The position numbers and the translations under genes were made by a program. Positions 32,754 through 38,925 of a stretch of DNA of 45,364 bases are shown here, one piece after another. This DNA comes from Gemmatimonadales bacterium. GTDB lineage: Bacteria; Gemmatimonadota; Gemmatimonadetes; Palauibacterales; Palauibacteraceae. The stretch lies in assembly GCA_009841005.1 (NCBI GenBank), contig VXMR01000081.1, forward strand, positions 1 to 45,364, written 5' to 3'. Numbering within the stretch: position 1 is the stretch's first letter; each line of letters starts with the position of its first letter. The notes beneath the pieces were generated by a model. It ran no database searches and was not told the DNA's origin. It was given only the letters and a program-made list of their open reading frames with translations.

Positions 32754-33137
32754 ATGTCCAGATGGATTCGAAGAGGGGCAGCCGTCGTGGCGGCCGCCGC
32801 GTTCTCGACGGCGGGCGTCTTCGTCGGCGCGCACCTCGCCCTCGAGGCGTCGTCTCCGAAGAAGGACGCGCTGGTGACGACCAGCCCCGAGACGGTCACG
32901 CTGTGGTTCACGGAGGCCCCGCAGATGGCCGGGACGTCCGTTCGGCTCCTGCCGAAGGGGGGCGAACCCCTCGACCTCGAGCCGGCGACCGCGGATCGGG
33001 ACGACCCCAGCGTCGTCGTGCTGGAGGTCAGCGAGACGCTCGCGGACGGCGACTACGAGGTGATGTGGCGCGCCATGTCGCAGGACGGCCACACGATCCG
33101 CGGCGACTTCGGCTTCACGGTGCAAACCGCCCGCTGA
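32754..33137 (+). CDS. CopC-domain copper-binding protein
   Basis: A 127-residue exported protein of the CopC/YobA family. The N-terminus is a signal peptide (basic RWIRRGA, then VVAAAAFSTAGVFVGA), with cleavage expected before HLALEASSPKKDALV. This places a His at the mature N-terminus as required for Cu(II) binding. The core strand SPETVTLWFTEAP and the C-terminal YEVMWRAMSQDGHTIRGDFGF contain the second conserved element, with Asp and His as further copper ligands. Members bind Cu in the periplasm and help in resistance or delivery. The ATG at 32754 is preferred over one at 32700. It is alone on the plus strand, divergent from the metal-receptor operon with 251 bases between starts. No copD, copA or csoR/cueR is visible. 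Confidence 0.85.
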   Translation: MSRWIRRGAAVVAAAAFSTAGVFVGAHLALEASSPKKDALVTTSPETVTLWFTEAPQMAGTSVRLLPKGGEPLDLEPATADRDDPSVVVLEVSETLADGDYEVMWRAMSQDGHTIRGDFGFTVQTAR

Positions 33138-33138
33138 A

Positions 33139-33167
33139 TCCCGGCCGGATCCCGGCCCCGGCCGGGA
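33139..33167. terminator. Bidirectional hairpin between convergent genes
   Basis: TCCCGGCCGG (33139-33148) and CCGGCCGGGA (33158-33167) form a perfect 10-base stem with a 9-base loop. It lies between the CopC stop (33137) and the stop of the convergent minus-strand gene (33175). It lacks a T tract on either side, so it is a weak intrinsic terminator at best, but its place fits transcript ends from both directions. Confidence 0.5.
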
Positions 33168-33174
33168 GGCGACG

Positions 33175-33498
33175 CTACAGTTCCGCGAGCGCTTCGGCGT
33201 TGAAGCCGACCAGGAGCGTGGTTCCCGCCAGCACGATCGGCGCGCGGTACTTCCCCGTGGGCCCCTTGAGCGCATCGAGTTCGGTCTCGGCCGGGTCCAG
33301 GTCGCGCCGGCTCCTTCCCTTCGCAATGACCACGCGCTCGGCGGCCGCCAGCAGCGCCCGCACGTCGTCATCCGTGAGCGGCGACTTCGTGGTGGATCGT
33401 TCCTCCGCGATCGTCGCGCCGGTCTCGTCGAACACCGCACGGGTGCGTTTGCAGCTCGTTCAGCCCGGGCGCTGGTAGTAGAGCGTAACCTCGGTCAT
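33175..33498 (-). CDS. Candidate selenoprotein: Spx/ArsC-like thioredoxin-fold with U-x-x-C (TGA)
   Basis: Read with the TGA at 33460-33462 as selenocysteine, this is a 107-residue protein. It starts at ATG 33498, with AGGAGACCGAG in front. The sequence around the TGA is YYQRPG-U-TSCKRTRAVFDE, so the TGA takes the first position of the CxxC redox motif typical of Spx, ArsC and glutaredoxins. The frame then runs clean for 95 codons: helix SPLTDDDVRALLAAAERVV, IAKGRSRRDL, and the C-terminal strand-loop KYRAPIVLAGTTLLVGFN, similar to the cis-Pro region of Spx/ArsC. The remainder is intact, so it is not an old pseudogene. A simple nonsense mutation (TGC to TGA) or sequencing error remains possible. 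It is 10 bases after the DinB gene. Role: probably reduction of disulfides, arsenate or peroxides. Confidence 0.62.
33432..33446 (-). promoter_or_regulatory. Candidate bacterial SECIS hairpin downstream of the in-frame TGA
   Basis: On the mRNA, GCACC at +14 to +18 after the UGA can pair with GGUGU at +24 to +28 (one G-U pair), closing a 5-base loop CGUGC at +19 to +23. The loop has a G in its second position followed by U, and lies in the distance range expected for bacterial SECIS elements. A competing 4-bp fold (CGCA/UGCG) exists. It is short, so this is suggestive only. Confidence 0.35.
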
Positions 33499-33508
33499 CT
33501 CGGTCTCC

Positions 33509-34039
33509 TCAGTCTTCGGCGCGGGCGGCCAGGTATCGCTCCCTGAGCACGTCCCGGTGGTGAAGCTCGTGGCCGGCGATGATATGGATGAGCGCCCGCA
33601 CCGTGCACTCGGCGCCGCTCGCGACTCCCCGGCGCGAGAGCGCGTCTTCGTCGAGCGAGGCGAAGAAGGCCGCGTTCGCGGTGCGCAGCGCACGGAATTC
33701 ATGCAGCAGTTCCGGGATGGGACGATCGGCCGCGTTGGAGGCCGCGGCCCATTCAACCTGATCCATCCCCGGCAGCTCCGCCGAATCCGCGCGGGCGATG
33801 TGGAGCGCGCGATAGGAGAAGATCCGCTCGGTGTCGATCACATGACCCAGCACTTCGCGGCACGTCCACTTCCCCGGCTCGTACGCGAAGTGCTCGCGTT
33901 CGCCGGGGAGGCCGGAGAGAAGCGCGTCGAGTTCGTCGGGCGCCTCGCTGAGGACATCGACCAGGGGCCGGTCGGCCGGTACGCGGTCGATGTAGGTGGA
34001 GTAGTACTCGCCGTGTTCGTCGGGTCCAGGTCGGTTCAT
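33509..34039 (-). CDS. DinB/YfiT-like metal-dependent four-helix protein
   Basis: A 176-residue DinB-family protein. The His residues of the metal site are seen in EVLGHVIDTERIFSYRAL (about residues 57-74) and the C-terminal HIIAGHELHHRDVLRERY (about 152-169). This is the usual arrangement of three His on a four-helix bundle. Members bind Zn or Ni and many are thiol-S-transferases acting with bacillithiol or mycothiol, but the substrate of this one is unknown. The ATG at 34039 (MNRPGPDEHGEYY) fits because earlier residues in the longer frame look like shadow sequence. It is the first gene of a short minus-strand operon with the TGA-containing thioredoxin-like gene 10 bases later. The two may share redox or thiol chemistry. 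Confidence 0.88.
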   Translation of the reverse strand: MNRPGPDEHGEYYSTYIDRVPADRPLVDVLSEAPDELDALLSGLPGEREHFAYEPGKWTCREVLGHVIDTERIFSYRALHIARADSAELPGMDQVEWAAASNAADRPIPELLHEFRALRTANAAFFASLDEDALSRRGVASGAECTVRALIHIIAGHELHHRDVLRERYLAARAED

Positions 34040-34085
34040 GGCCGGCAAGCTATCGACCTCGCCGTCCCGGCGACATCTTGTCCCC

Positions 34086-35006
34086 ATGAACCACCGCTCG
34101 ATTCCCATCGCGACGGTCGTCTGTGCCCTGCTCGGAACGGCTTCGGCCGCCCTCGCGCAGGGGGCTCCGGGGGCGTGCGTCGCCCCGGGATCCTCGCTGC
34201 GCCTCGACCACGTGCCCATCGCCGTCGAAGACCTCGAGGCCCTCTCGCAGCGACTCACCGACGAGTTCGGTTTCCGGGTCCGGAGTCCCGAGCGGGACGA
34301 GAACGGTCTCGCGACGGCATCGATTCCGTTCGGCGACGGGACCCGGCTCGAACTGAGGACGATGAAACCTGCCCCTGCCCCCGGCCCCGACGCGCCGGGC
34401 ACCGTGGAAGCGCAGCGTTACGCGGACCTCATCGCCGATGGCGGAGGCGGGGCGTATCTCGCGTTCTCCGGTCCGACGCCGGCGGGCGTCCTGGAGATCG
34501 CGGGCGAACTTGAACCCGAGTTGGCCGCGGTTTCGGGCGGAGCGGGCCCCCGGGTCGTCTTCCCCCGAGGCCACCCGCTTCACCCCGTGTTCTTCGTGAC
34601 CTCCGATCCCGGGAGGGCGACGTCGGCGGACCCGGCGCCGCACCCGAACGGCGCCCGCGGACTCGAGGCGGTGTGGGTGATGGTGGAAGACCCGGAGCGC
34701 CTCACGCGGTTCCTGCTCGCCTTCGGGGCCCGCGACTGCGGCCCGTCGCGACACCCCGAGCACCTGCATGGGCGCGCCGTCGGCATCCGCGGCGGCACCG
34801 TCTACGTCGTCGACGCGCGCCTCTGGATGGCCGATCCGGAGTCCGCCCCGGTCGTGTCGCTGACCGTGCGCGGCGGACCCGGGTCCGTCTCCGACAACAT
34901 CGTGCTCGGCAACGCCGGCGGGCTCTGGATCGAACTGCGACCCTCCGACGCCGGCTCCGATCCGACCAATCCGGCCGGCCCGGCCGACCCCGAGGAGGAC
35001 GGATGA
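34086..35006 (+). CDS. Exported glyoxalase-like domain protein (VOC superfamily)
   Basis: A 306-residue exported protein. The signal peptide IPIATVVCALLGTASAALAQ ends near residue 22. A VOC-like fold follows: LRLDHVPIAVEDLEALSQRL (about residues 36-55), FGFRVRSPERDENGLATASI, then IPFGDGTRLELR. The His of LDHVP is the usual first metal ligand. Two repeats of the fold are suggested by a second half starting at GLEAVWVMVEDPERLTRFLL and ending in VLGNAGGLWIELRP. It resembles PF13468 glyoxalase-like proteins. No substrate is inferred. The stop overlaps the next ATG as ATGA (35003-35006), coupling it to an MBL-fold hydrolase. A further ATG at 34038 was rejected: it would extend over the DinB start. 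Confidence 0.75.
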   Translation: MNHRSIPIATVVCALLGTASAALAQGAPGACVAPGSSLRLDHVPIAVEDLEALSQRLTDEFGFRVRSPERDENGLATASIPFGDGTRLELRTMKPAPAPGPDAPGTVEAQRYADLIADGGGGAYLAFSGPTPAGVLEIAGELEPELAAVSGGAGPRVVFPRGHPLHPVFFVTSDPGRATSADPAPHPNGARGLEAVWVMVEDPERLTRFLLAFGARDCGPSRHPEHLHGRAVGIRGGTVYVVDARLWMADPESAPVVSLTVRGGPGSVSDNIVLGNAGGLWIELRPSDAGSDPTNPAGPADPEEDG

Positions 35007-35947
35007 CGATCCACACGCTCGACGCGCGGACCTCCATCGTCGATCTGAAGTTCCAGGGCTTCGACCTCGCCATCGGCACCGGAGTCCTGGAAACCGGGGA
35101 TGGAATCGCGCTCGTCGACCCCGGGCCCACGACCTGCCTCCCCGCGCTGGAGGCCGGGCTCGGGGAGGCCGGATCCGGCCTCCCCGACGTGCGCGCGATC
35201 CTGCTCACGCACATCCACCTCGATCACGCCACGGCCGCCGGGACCATCGTGAGCCGGGTGCCCGAGGCGCGGGTCTACGTGCACCCCGTGGGGGCGACCC
35301 ACATGATCCGGCCGGAGCGTCTCCTCGCCTCGGCCGGCCGCATCTACGGCGACCGGATGGAGACGCTGTGGGGAGAGTTCCTTCCGGTGCCCGCGGAGTC
35401 CGTCACTGCGGTGGACGAGGGGGATGCCCTGCAACTTGGCGATCGTGCGCTGCGCGTCGCCTACACGCCCGGCCATGCGAAGCACCATGTCGCCTATTTC
35501 GAGGACGACGGAGGGACGGCGTGGGTGGGCGATGTGGGCGGCATCCGCATCCCGCCGGGGGGCGTGATCCCGGTCACTCCCGTACCCGACATCGACGTCG
35601 AAGGCTGGAACGCGAGCATGGAGCGGGTCATGGCGTGGGGTCCCGACCGCATCATCCCGACCCACTTCGGGGCGGTCGAGGACCCGGCCGCCCACTTCGC
35701 GAAACTCCGCGACGAACTCGCGCGCTGGGCCCGCATCGTGCGCGAGTCGCTGGGCGAAGAGGACGCGGCGGAGCCGGACACGTCCGCCGACCCCGCCCGG
35801 GCCCGGGCCTTCGCGGCGTGGGTGGAGCAAGACCTGCGCGGGCGCATGCCGGCGGAGCCCGTGGACACCTACATCAACGCTTTCGGCGCCGGCGACTCGT
35901 GGTGGGGCCTCGCCCGCTACTGGCGCAAGCGAACCTCGGCCGCATGA
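35003..35947 (+). CDS. MBL-fold metallo-hydrolase
   Basis: A 314-residue metallo-beta-lactamase-fold enzyme without a signal peptide. The metal motif THIHLDHATAAG (about residues 69-80) has the HxHxDH pattern. The third His and Asp follow in YTPGHAKHHVAYF (about 154-166) and WVGDVGG (about 174-180). A last ligand His is in IIPTHFGAVED (about 217-227). VDPGPTTCLPALEAGL near residue 40 is typical of the glyoxalase-II-like subgroup. The C-terminal 80 residues form a helical extension (RARAFAAWVEQDLRG) found in some hydrolases of this type. Substrate unknown: a thioester or lactone is likely. Both stop and start overlap its neighbours (ATGA on each side), so the glyoxalase-like, MBL and small membrane genes form one unit. 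Confidence 0.9.
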   Translation: MTIHTLDARTSIVDLKFQGFDLAIGTGVLETGDGIALVDPGPTTCLPALEAGLGEAGSGLPDVRAILLTHIHLDHATAAGTIVSRVPEARVYVHPVGATHMIRPERLLASAGRIYGDRMETLWGEFLPVPAESVTAVDEGDALQLGDRALRVAYTPGHAKHHVAYFEDDGGTAWVGDVGGIRIPPGGVIPVTPVPDIDVEGWNASMERVMAWGPDRIIPTHFGAVEDPAAHFAKLRDELARWARIVRESLGEEDAAEPDTSADPARARAFAAWVEQDLRGRMPAEPVDTYINAFGAGDSWWGLARYWRKRTSAA

Positions 35948-36186
35948 AGCTGACGCCGCCGGTCGCGGGCTTCGCGAGCCTTCTCGTCCCGGGTCTCGGC
36001 CAACTCCTGCAGCGCCGAGTCCGAGCAACAGGCGTCTCGCTGGCCAACGCCGCCCTGCTGGTGTATTCGATCACCCATTGGCTCGCGGACGGCGAGCCGC
36101 TCGACTTGATGTGCTCCATCGCCTGCGCGGCCGTGCATGTATTCCAGGCCCTCGAAGCCGTGGAGCACGACCGCGCGGAGCTATGA
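35944..36186 (+). CDS. Small membrane protein with PGLGQ motif
   Basis: An 80-residue protein with two hydrophobic segments: VAGFASLLVPGLGQLLQRR (about residues 6-24) and GVSLANAALLVYSITHWL (about 29-46), then an amphipathic C-terminal helix (SIACAAVHVFQALEAVEHD). The SLLVPGLGQLxQ motif is common in short membrane proteins (TM2/DUF5683-like) of unknown role. The ATG at 35944 overlaps the MBL stop as ATGA, which favours this start over a longer upstream frame. The stop at 36186 faces the small lipoprotein array, 17 bases away, tail to tail. Function unknown; the coupling suggests it works with the hydrolase. Confidence 0.7.
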   Translation: MKLTPPVAGFASLLVPGLGQLLQRRVRATGVSLANAALLVYSITHWLADGEPLDLMCSIACAAVHVFQALEAVEHDRAEL

Positions 36187-36203
36187 ACCCACCCGTAGTG
36201 GCT

Positions 36204-36653
36204 TCAGGATTCCACGACTTTGAGCCGGATTGAGATTTCGGGCTCGCGAAGATCGTACCGCAGGTGAATCCATGTTTTTCCGACCGCCAACCCCGTGATC
36301 GTCCAGGAGGAGTACAGCGCGGCGGTTGCGCTGTACTCCTCGATCCGAGCCACACTCAGGTCATCGATCGTCCAGTTCGGTCGCGCGACGAACAGATAGG
36401 AACAGTTTGAGTGGAATTCACGGTCCCTGCCCCACCGGCGCCGGTTCAGGATATGTACGCGAACCCTCTTCGATCCACCCACTGGAACTACGATCTCATC
36501 GCCTGGTTCGAGATCTGGCTGGAGATCGATCACGGTCGAACAAGGAAACGGCAAATGCCCGGATACGACCTCGGCCCCGCCGCACGCCACCAGGAAGAGA
36601 AGCGCTACCGCGGACGGCTGCCGGACTCGCCACAAGCCCCTCACCCCGGGCAT
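36204..36653 (-). CDS. Small Big_2-like lipoprotein B (paralogue of the preceding gene)
   Basis: A 149-residue secreted lipoprotein. The signal QPSAVALLFLVACGG has a lipobox (LVAC, Cys at about residue 20). The body has two further Cys (FPCSTV and SNCSYLF) and ends in one Ig-like module: WTIDDLSVARIEEYS, WTITGLAVGKTWIHLRY, ISIRLKVVES. The start at ATG 36653 overlaps the stop of lipoprotein A (36641) by 13 bases. A frame starting 13 codons earlier (MDDPRRHRL...) is only the tail of the previous gene read in another frame. It is a clear paralogue of A, aligned over its whole length but diverged. Its own stop comes right after KVVES, whereas A continues. Function unknown; probably a partner or cargo of the S8 peptidase. 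Confidence 0.72.
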   Translation of the reverse strand: MPGVRGLWRVRQPSAVALLFLVACGGAEVVSGHLPFPCSTVIDLQPDLEPGDEIVVPVGGSKRVRVHILNRRRWGRDREFHSNCSYLFVARPNWTIDDLSVARIEEYSATAALYSSWTITGLAVGKTWIHLRYDLREPEISIRLKVVES

Positions 36654-36706
36654 ACGGTCTCGCCGCAGCCGGTGTCGACGGGGATCGTCCATGTGACCGA
36701 GGGTTG
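36641..36706 (-). repeat. Direct repeat, distal copy (end of lipoprotein A, start of B)
   Basis: These 66 bases match 37099-37164 with about three mismatches. The segment encodes the C-terminal tail PSVTWTIPVDTGCGETVCPG of one gene, and in another frame the ATG of the next gene (ATGCCC within GTATGCCC). Period is 458 bases. Confidence 0.88.
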
Positions 36707-37111
36707 CTCCACGACTTTGAGTCGCTTAGAGATTTCGGTGAACGGACTATGATGCCGCAAGCGGATCGATGTTTCGCCGACTGCCAACCCTGTGATGGTC
36801 CAAACGCCTGTGCTGTATTCGACGATCCGAGCTACGTTGGGATCGTCGATCGTCCAGGTCAGTCGCGCGACTGACCACTCGGGGCAACCGCGGTAGTAGT
36901 TCGGCTCCCGGTCCGGAAGCTGCCGGATTTGCACGTGAACCCGCCGCACTTCAGCCACCCGAACTACGATGTCAAAGCGTGGTTCGACTTCGATCAGAGC
37001 CGAGCAAGGAGCCGGACTGCCCTCTAGCACCGCCTCGTCGCATGCCGCCAGTAGCGAGAGCGCTACCAGTGGTAGCAGCCGGAACCTCCGCAGCCCACTC
37101 ACCCAGGGCAT
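36641..37111 (-). CDS. Small Big_2-like lipoprotein A with peptidase-derived C-terminal tail
   Basis: A 156-residue lipoprotein. The signal RLLPLVALSLLAACDE has a lipobox (LAAC, Cys at about residue 19). Two more Cys follow (APCSAL, RGCPEW). It then has one Ig-like module (WTIDDPNVARIVEYS, WTITGLAVGETSIRLRH) and reaches ISKRLKVVE, where its paralogue B stops. It then continues into QPSVTWTIPVDTGCGETVCPG, which equals the last 21 residues of the S8 peptidase. The start at ATG 37111 lies 13 bases inside the end of the peptidase gene (stop at 37099). So this gene carries a tail copied from its upstream neighbour. The tail has two Cys that may bond. Function unknown. Confidence 0.72.
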   Translation of the reverse strand: MPWVSGLRRFRLLPLVALSLLAACDEAVLEGSPAPCSALIEVEPRFDIVVRVAEVRRVHVQIRQLPDREPNYYRGCPEWSVARLTWTIDDPNVARIVEYSTGVWTITGLAVGETSIRLRHHSPFTEISKRLKVVEQPSVTWTIPVDTGCGETVCPG

Positions 37112-37164
37112 ACCGTCTCGCCGCAGCCGGTGTCGACCGGGATCGTCCATGTGACCGAGGGTTG
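37099..37164 (-). repeat. Direct repeat, proximal copy (end of S8 peptidase, start of lipoprotein A)
   Basis: The partner of the repeat at 36641-36706. The surrounding coding sequence of A and B is much more diverged than this repeat, so the repeat was either copied later by gene conversion or is under extra constraint because it encodes a tail and a start site together. Confidence 0.88.
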
Positions 37165-38682
37165 TTCGTCAAAGTCGTTCGTCACGGTCAATCGCAATGT
37201 CAGTGTATAGTTCTCTCTGCTGTTGAACGAACGTGTGTATCGATCACCAGTACCGGCGGCGGTCCAGGTTGTTCCACCGTCGGTGCTGGTTTCCCACAGG
37301 TACGTCAGCGAGTAGCCGCCCCACCCTCTTCCGCTCCACGTTTGACTTCCGCTCGACGTGACCGAGGACGGTCCGCTGATCCACGCGACAGAGCGCGGCG
37401 CGTAGAGGAACCTGTTCGGCCCGTTTACGTTCAACCTGCCCTCCGTCGCGCTCGACAGGATCACATCCTTGATGTGAGCGGGAGACGCCCGATTGTTTTC
37501 TTCGCGGAGTATCAGCCACGCTACGGCCGTTACATGTGGCGCTGCCACGGACGTGCCAGACCAAAGATGAATCTCATGCGTTTGGCTGTATACGGCGCGA
37601 ACGTCGTTGCCGGGTGCCCAGATATCAACACATGCCCCGTAAGTTGCCGCGGGGTGCTCTTCCGAGTTGAACACGGAGCGGTTTCCGTTGGAATCTACGG
37701 CCGACACAGTGATGACTTCAGTCAGTCGAGCGGGTGACACTTTGCATGCGTCTTTATCGTAATTTCCCGCCCCCACCACGGTTGTAACCCCGTCAGCCAC
37801 GAGTCGTTGTACAATCTCATCCACATCGGCGTCAACGGTGTCTGGAGTTGCGAAGCTTATGTTTGCCACCCCGAAGCCCATATTGCGGGCGATCACCCAT
37901 TCGATACCTGCGATGAACGTGCTTTCATCAGCTTCGCGATTATGTGTTATTCTGACGGGGACCAGCTGTACCGTCTTCGCCACACCGGTGGTGTTGCCTC
38001 CGATAACACTTGCAACCGCCGTACCATGGCCGCTGTAGTCGCCTCGACCGTCGCTTAATCCTACAAGATCCACGCCAGGAAGGACGCGTCCGCCGAACTC
38101 GCCGTGGGATATCGTTCCGCTGTCGATTACATATACGGGTACCGATGACGCTGTCTCTTCGTAACGATACGTGCCGTTCGTAGCGAATTCACGAGAATCC
38201 AGCTTATCCAGATTCCATCCTACCCCCGCCGTCTGCGTGTCCAGGCTCGTCTCCTCGGATGGCCGGGATGGAAACAGACCGGTCGCTTGCAGGATGCGCT
38301 CTTCGGACACTCGGACGATTCGCCGGTCCTCCAGCAGCTTGCTCAGGTCGGTGGGCTTGGGCAGATCGTCGGGGTTCGGCAGCGTGACCGCGAGCCCCGG
38401 CAGGCTCGGGTAGACGTACTTCACGGTGGCCGTATGCTCCGCCGCAAGCTGCGCGGCGACTGCGCGGGCATCCTTGTCCGTGTGAGTCTTCAGGATGTAG
38501 GAGTTCGGCACCTTCTCGCCCGGAGCGGACACAAGCTTGGATGAGTCCGCGCGGGCGTCGAGGCTCGCGCGGGGTGCGTTCGCCGGAGCTCTGCTGGCCG
38601 CCGGATCAACCGTGTCGTTCTGGCAAGCGCTCAACGCGATGGCCAGGGGGATCAGGCGGGACCACTTGGGAGTTTTTGTCAT
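37099..38682 (-). CDS. Subtilisin-like S8 serine peptidase, lipoprotein
   Basis: A 527-residue secreted subtilase. The signal WSRLIPLAIALSAC gives a lipobox Cys at about residue 20. An I9 propeptide follows (NSYILKTHTDKDARAVAAQL...GLAVTLP, about residues 60-105). The catalytic triad is complete: Asp in VYVIDSGTISHGEF, His in YSGHGTAVASVIGG, Ser in LWSGTSVAAPHVTAVAW. A C-terminal PKD/Ig-like domain starts near SVAWISGPSSVTSSGSQTW and ends in TNDFDEQPSVTWTIPVDTG plus the Cys-containing tail. Compared with the neighbours, the DNA from about 37.1 to 38.2 kb is visibly less GC-rich with more A/T-ending codons, so it may have been acquired. It is co-oriented with an HTH gene 243 bases upstream. Likely substrates are extracellular proteins. 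Confidence 0.92.
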   Translation of the reverse strand: MTKTPKWSRLIPLAIALSACQNDTVDPAASRAPANAPRASLDARADSSKLVSAPGEKVPNSYILKTHTDKDARAVAAQLAAEHTATVKYVYPSLPGLAVTLPNPDDLPKPTDLSKLLEDRRIVRVSEERILQATGLFPSRPSEETSLDTQTAGVGWNLDKLDSREFATNGTYRYEETASSVPVYVIDSGTISHGEFGGRVLPGVDLVGLSDGRGDYSGHGTAVASVIGGNTTGVAKTVQLVPVRITHNREADESTFIAGIEWVIARNMGFGVANISFATPDTVDADVDEIVQRLVADGVTTVVGAGNYDKDACKVSPARLTEVITVSAVDSNGNRSVFNSEEHPAATYGACVDIWAPGNDVRAVYSQTHEIHLWSGTSVAAPHVTAVAWLILREENNRASPAHIKDVILSSATEGRLNVNGPNRFLYAPRSVAWISGPSSVTSSGSQTWSGRGWGGYSLTYLWETSTDGGTTWTAAGTGDRYTRSFNSRENYTLTLRLTVTNDFDEQPSVTWTIPVDTGCGETVCPG

Positions 38683-38925
38683 TCCGGTTTTCGCTTCACG
38701 GATCGATGTTCATCGGCGGACCTGAGTCGGCGTGAAACAGGCCCAGGACCGGATCGGCACGCTCACGTCCGGGGCGAGGTCGAGTCGTGGCGAGCGGGAC
38801 TCCGGCGTTTTCGGACCTGATGCTGGCCATGTGTCGGCAGCGAAGAAAGAGACAAGATCGATGAATCAGGGGCGAAAGTGATGGGAAGGAAACAACAACG
38901 ATGGTAAGGCTTTACGGCAGCCCGG
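38683..38925 (-). other. Intergenic region upstream of the S8 peptidase
   Basis: About 240 bases between the HTH gene stop and the S8 start, both minus strand. I see no gene, no clear hairpin and no confident promoter. The distance suggests the peptidase has its own promoter here rather than relying on read-through. Confidence 0.4.

Noticed and set aside
33175..33435. Short gene starting at GTG 33435
   Set aside because: It would lack the first strand and the CxxC motif of its fold and has no ribosome site; starting at 33498 through the TGA is more consistent.
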